This document shows, piece after piece, positions 30,845-34,288 of a stretch of DNA of 34,288 bases. Source of the DNA: Actinomycetes bacterium (GTDB lineage: Bacteria > Actinomycetota > Acidimicrobiia > Acidimicrobiales > RAAP-2). The notes below the pieces were generated by a model. The model searched no databases. It was not told the origin of the DNA and saw only the letters and a list, made by a program, of their open reading frames with translations. The first letter of the stretch is position 1. Each line of letters begins with the position of its first letter. A program made the position numbers and the translations under genes. Where the stretch lies: the NCBI GenBank assembly GCA_021826255.1, contig JAKBAZ010000003.1, positions 1 through 34,288 of the forward strand, read 5' to 3'.

Positions 30845-31875
30845 ACCACCTTCGCAATCTTCAAAAAGTCACCGTAAAAGGCGCCCAGTCCGAGGGCGGC
30901 TAGGAGACCCGCGAGAATCCAAAAGCGAATGATCACCGTGACTTCGGGCCAACCCTTTAACTCGAAATGGTGGTGGAAGGGAGCCATGCGAAAGAGCCGG
31001 CGCCCAAAAACTCGGTAGGAGAAGACCTGCAGAATGACCGAGGAGGTCTCCGCCACGAAGAGCCCTCCGATGACCGGTAAGAGGAGGTCGAGGTTCATCA
31101 GCAAACACAACGATCCAAGAGCGGCACCGATGGCGAGAGATCCCGTATCGCCCATGTAGATGCGCGCCGGGGCGGCGTTCCACCACAAGAACCCGAGGCA
31201 GGCTCCAACGAGGGCGGTGGCGACGAGGCTCAAGTCGAGGGCGGAGGGGAGATGGTAGATCGCGAAGTGACGAAACTGCCAGTATCCGATGATGGAGAGC
31301 ACCCCGAAGGCGAACGTGCCCGAGCCCGCCGCTAGGCCGTCCAAGCCGTCAGTCAGATTGACCGCGTTGGACGTGGAGACAATGACGAGTATCGCCATCA
31401 GCGCCCAGCCCCAGGTACTCAAGGGCCACCCGGGCAGGGAGAACCGCGTGAAGGACAACGTGGTGTGAACGTGAATCCACCCCACGGCGAGTGCGGCGAA
31501 GACGACAGCAATCAGAAGTTGCCCGAAGAACTTGCCCCGTTTGTTGAGTCCGAGATTACGAGAGTGACGAATCGCGAGGTAGTCATCGACGAAACCCACG
31601 ATGCTAGTGGCGAGTGTCACGGCCACGGTAAGAACTCCGCTGCGCGTGAACTCCACCGCCGTGCCCACGTGACCCATGACGTACCCGACAATCATCGCCA
31701 GAACGATGACGACACCACCCATGGTCGGGGTTCCCGCTTTCACGAGGTGCGATGCGGGGGCATCTTCTCGAATATTTTGACCCAGACTGCGTCGACGAAC
31801 GAACCGAATCCAGCCCGGGGTCACGAAGAGCGCGAAGAGGAACGCCAGTCCGCCCGACTCCATCAAACTCAACAT
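30841..31875 (-). CDS. mraY: Phospho-N-acetylmuramoyl-pentapeptide transferase
   Basis: Membrane enzyme that makes lipid I from UDP-MurNAc-pentapeptide and undecaprenyl phosphate. The 344 residues have about ten membrane segments. The Asp pair in VGFVDDYL (97-98), NLTDGLDGLAAG (173-184) and the HHH motif in APFHHHFELKGWPE near the C terminus are the catalytic signatures. The ATG overlaps murE by 7 bases. In most division clusters murF lies between murE and mraY; here they abut directly. Confidence 0.96.
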   Translation of the reverse strand: MLSLMESGGLAFLFALFVTPGWIRFVRRRSLGQNIREDAPASHLVKAGTPTMGGVVIVLAMIVGYVMGHVGTAVEFTRSGVLTVAVTLATSIVGFVDDYLAIRHSRNLGLNKRGKFFGQLLIAVVFAALAVGWIHVHTTLSFTRFSLPGWPLSTWGWALMAILVIVSTSNAVNLTDGLDGLAAGSGTFAFGVLSIIGYWQFRHFAIYHLPSALDLSLVATALVGACLGFLWWNAAPARIYMGDTGSLAIGAALGSLCLLMNLDLLLPVIGGLFVAETSSVILQVFSYRVFGRRLFRMAPFHHHFELKGWPEVTVIIRFWILAGLLAALGLGAFYGDFLKIAKVV

Positions 31876-33275
31876 GCGCGCTTCCTCAACTCTTGAGCCA
31901 CGACCTCGAGGTCACTAAAGGGCTCTTCACGGTCGGCGAAGACTTGGACCCGCTCGTGACCCTTTCCGGCCACAATCACCACGTCTCCGTCGTCAGCCAG
32001 CCCAATCGCCCTCGCGATGGCCTCCGCCCGATCGACAATTCTCTCCACCTCAGCCCCGGGGACAACCCCCGCCATAACCTCGTCAATAATGGCATCCGGA
32101 GACTCGCGACGCGGGTTATCCGAGGTCACGATGGTGATGTTGGAGCCTCTCGAAGCGACCTCGCCCATGAGGGGACGCTTACCGCGATCTCGATCACCTC
32201 CGCACCCGAACACAGTAATGAGACGACCCGTACTCACGGATCGCACATCGGTGATTAACCGTTCGAGTCCGTCGGGCGTGTGGGCGTAGTCCACCACCAC
32301 GTCCACTCCCCCGGCCCGCTGCACGTTGAAGCGACCCTCCACGGGAGTCAGGCGGCTCACCCCCTCCACGACGGTCTCCTCCGAAAGTCCCAGTTCCACC
32401 GCGGCGCTCATAGCGAGCAAGAGATTGTCGACGTTGTACCCACCCACGAGGGGACTCGACACCACGCGCCCCCGCCACAAGAACGTCGTGCCGAGCAGGG
32501 TGCCCACGACGTCTGAGGCGTCGTCACGAGAGACGCGAAGTACGGGGAGGGCAGCGGTCTCGGCGAGGCGCTCTCCGTAGCCGTTATCACTCCACACCAC
32601 CGCTCGTGTGGCGTAGTTGGGGGTGAACAGTCGGGCCTTGGCGAGAAAGTACTCCTCCATTGAACCGTGGTAGTCGAGGTGATCTCGGCTGAGGTTAGTG
32701 AACACCGCGAGGTCGAAGTGCAGCCCCTTCACCCGATCCTGGACGAGGGCGTGAGATGACACTTCGACCACCACGGTGGGAGGTTCAGCCTGATCCCCGA
32801 AGTGCTGGCGCCACTGGCGAAGGTGTCGGTAGAGCTCGGGCGCGGCGGGTGTCGTACGCGCCTGCGTGAGCGTACCGATGACTCCACTCGGATGACCCGA
32901 GAAGTTCAAGAGATGGCCGATGAGCGTGCTCACGGTGGTTTTACCGTTCGTCCCCGTCACTCCGACCAATCGCAGTTCACGCTCGGGGTGGCCCGTAATG
33001 TCGGCCGCCAGTCGCGCGCTCTCGTCCCCCAACTGGTCAGGGGAAATCACGATTTCGGGAACGGGCAGACCGTGGGAGCGAGTCGTCACAATCGCCGAGG
33101 CCCCCCGAGCCAGTGCGTCATCGATGTGCCGGCGTCGTTCGTCGTCTGATGGCGACCACGCGATAAAGAGGGAGCCGAATTCGCAGCGACGAGAGTCAAG
33201 TTCGACGGACAGGATTTCGGTGGTGGCCGCGTCGAGGTCCAGACTCGCCAGGGGAAAGAGATCGCCGAGATGCAT
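31869..33275 (-). CDS. murE: UDP-MurNAc-L-Ala-D-Glu--2,6-diaminopimelate ligase
   Basis: Adds the third residue of the stem peptide. The 468 residues have the P-loop GTNGKTT (108-114), the carbamylated Lys 213 in YFLAKARLF and the substrate-selecting motif DNPR (386-389) in TSDNPRRESP. DNPR is the meso-diaminopimelate form; lysine-adding enzymes differ here. The cell wall is therefore predicted to be of the meso-DAP type. The ATG shares one base with the ftsI stop (TGATG). Confidence 0.94.
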   Translation of the reverse strand: MHLGDLFPLASLDLDAATTEILSVELDSRRCEFGSLFIAWSPSDDERRRHIDDALARGASAIVTTRSHGLPVPEIVISPDQLGDESARLAADITGHPERELRLVGVTGTNGKTTVSTLIGHLLNFSGHPSGVIGTLTQARTTPAAPELYRHLRQWRQHFGDQAEPPTVVVEVSSHALVQDRVKGLHFDLAVFTNLSRDHLDYHGSMEEYFLAKARLFTPNYATRAVVWSDNGYGERLAETAALPVLRVSRDDASDVVGTLLGTTFLWRGRVVSSPLVGGYNVDNLLLAMSAAVELGLSEETVVEGVSRLTPVEGRFNVQRAGGVDVVVDYAHTPDGLERLITDVRSVSTGRLITVFGCGGDRDRGKRPLMGEVASRGSNITIVTSDNPRRESPDAIIDEVMAGVVPGAEVERIVDRAEAIARAIGLADDGDVVIVAGKGHERVQVFADREEPFSDLEVVAQELRKRAC

Positions 33276-34288
33276 CAGGTCACATCCGAGGCAAACGAGG
33301 CACTTCCGGGGAGCGGGTGGATGACGACTCCGCTCGAGGGGATGCCGTAGTGACGAAGGGCGTAGCTCATTACCTCTTTAAAAACGGGCGCCGCCGCTGA
33401 ACCACCGTAGATAGTGGTGAGGGGGCGCTCGATCAGCACAATCATGGACAACACCGGCTTGTTGGCCGGGGCGAATCCGACGAACGACGCGTCGAAGTAG
33501 GGCGTGTAGGCGGCGTGACCCGGATACGGGATGGAGGATGTTCCCGTCTTTCCAGCCACTTCGTAGCCGGGAATAATGGCGTTCGTTCCCGTGCCCTGAA
33601 GTACCACCTGCTCCAGCATCTTGGTGAGGGTGCTCGAGACGGCGGGGGTTAACACCGGTCGGCTCGGTACAGCGGGTGCCGGCACGACGCGCCCAGAGGG
33701 GCCGACGTAGCCTCGGACCAATCGGGGCTCCACGAACGTTCCGTTATTGGCGACGGTGTTGTATGCGTCCAGAACTTGAATGGCCGGAACGGCGTCGGTC
33801 TGCCCGATGGGAAGTGACGCCGCGTCACTGGCGTACCAGGTGGCGGCGGACACCAGCAGTCCGGGAGTCTCCCCCGGGAAATTCGTCGCCGTCACCTGCC
33901 CGAAGCCCAGGCGCTCCACCTGAGCCAAGATGCCCGCTTCGCCGACGCGCTGGCCAATTTCGTACGTCCCAATGTTGGACGACTGAGCGATGATCTGTGT
34001 CGCGGTCAACACCTCGGTTCCGTGAGGTTCCGCGTCGTGGAACATGTAGTTTCCGACCATGACTCCACCGGGAACGGTGAAGCGGGTCGTCGGAGTAATG
34101 AGACCTTCATTGAGGGCCGCCGAAAACGTCACGAGTTTGAAGACCGATCCGGGCTCGTAGGCCTGAGTAAAGGGAAGATTGTTGATCGTCTGATCAATTC
34201 CCGGAACTCCGATGGAGGTCCCCCACGACGGAATCGGGCCGAGCACCCCGGGATTCTGCTTGGTATTGACGAGCGCCGAGTATGAACG
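33275..34288 (-). CDS. ftsI: Class B penicillin-binding protein FtsI (transpeptidase), N-terminal part outside window
   Basis: Septal D,D-transpeptidase and partner of FtsW. The frame is open to the last base, so only the C-terminal 337 residues are present. The three active-site motifs are visible: SVFK in AYEPGSVFKLV (catalytic Ser at about 34145-34147), SSN in AQSSNIGTYEIG and KTG in VAGKTGTSS (about 33542-33550). The membrane anchor and pedestal domain lie beyond the window edge. Its place directly before murE fits ftsI/pbpB of the division cluster. Confidence 0.93.
   Translation of the reverse strand, partial: RSYSALVNTKQNPGVLGPIPSWGTSIGVPGIDQTINNLPFTQAYEPGSVFKLVTFSAALNEGLITPTTRFTVPGGVMVGNYMFHDAEPHGTEVLTATQIIAQSSNIGTYEIGQRVGEAGILAQVERLGFGQVTATNFPGETPGLLVSAATWYASDAASLPIGQTDAVPAIQVLDAYNTVANNGTFVEPRLVRGYVGPSGRVVPAPAVPSRPVLTPAVSSTLTKMLEQVVLQGTGTNAIIPGYEVAGKTGTSSIPYPGHAAYTPYFDASFVGFAPANKPVLSMIVLIERPLTTIYGGSAAAPVFKEVMSYALRHYGIPSSGVVIHPLPGSASFASDVT

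Overview
The window looks like a chromosomal segment of a high-GC actinobacterium, most likely from the class Acidimicrobiia or a relative. This is an inference from the gene content: DivIVA/Wag31, SepF, a Bpa-type proteasome activator, a MurB lying inside the division cluster, and the actinobacterial order of the ftsZ, yggS-like, sepF, yggT, divIVA block. GTG and TTG starts are common and genes are tightly packed. No tRNA, rRNA, IS element, phage gene or CRISPR array was seen.

Region 1 (1-10.3 kb) is accessory sugar metabolism. After the 3' end of an acyl-CoA synthetase come two complete CUT2-type (ribose/xylose family) ABC importers on the minus strand. One is XylF/ChvE-like in the order binding protein-ATPase-permease. 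The other is RbsB/FrcB-like in the order binding protein-permease-ATPase. Upstream lie a LacI-family regulator, a divergent PfkB sugar kinase and a Gfo/Idh/MocA dehydrogenase of the dihydrodiol/D-xylose dehydrogenase type. Palindromes with a central CG, of the kind bound by LacI-family proteins, sit at the start of the RbsB-like operon, inside the regulator's own promoter, and (with a different sequence) upstream of the XylF-like gene. Together these suggest one sugar regulon. The substrate cannot be fixed from sequence; pentose or fructose are the leading guesses.

Region 2 (10.3-20.2 kb) is housekeeping: a YyaL-type thioredoxin-domain protein, two uncharacterised proteins, the replicative polymerase DnaE, the proteasome activator Bpa, an Rrf2 regulator, a group 2 sigma-70 factor and an RluD-family pseudouridine synthase.

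Region 3 (19.3 kb to the end, minus strand) is a long division and cell-wall cluster. In transcription order it runs ftsI (cut by the window edge), murE, mraY, ftsW, murG, murC, murB, ftsQ, ftsZ, yggS-like, sepF, yggT, divIVA, traR/dksA-like, lspA and rluD-like. Most junctions overlap by 1-7 bases, so translation is probably coupled. murF and murD are missing from their usual places. The ftsZ leader carries a promoter-like box and two inverted repeats.

The most unusual protein is the TraR/DksA-type zinc-finger protein at 20692-21828. It has a histone-H1-like Lys/Ala/Pro tail and a near-perfect 27-residue coiled-coil repeat ahead of the zinc finger. No wholly new multi-gene system is evident. 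The best leads are that protein, the operator-linked double transporter locus with binding proteins that lack a lipobox, and the structured RNA elements.
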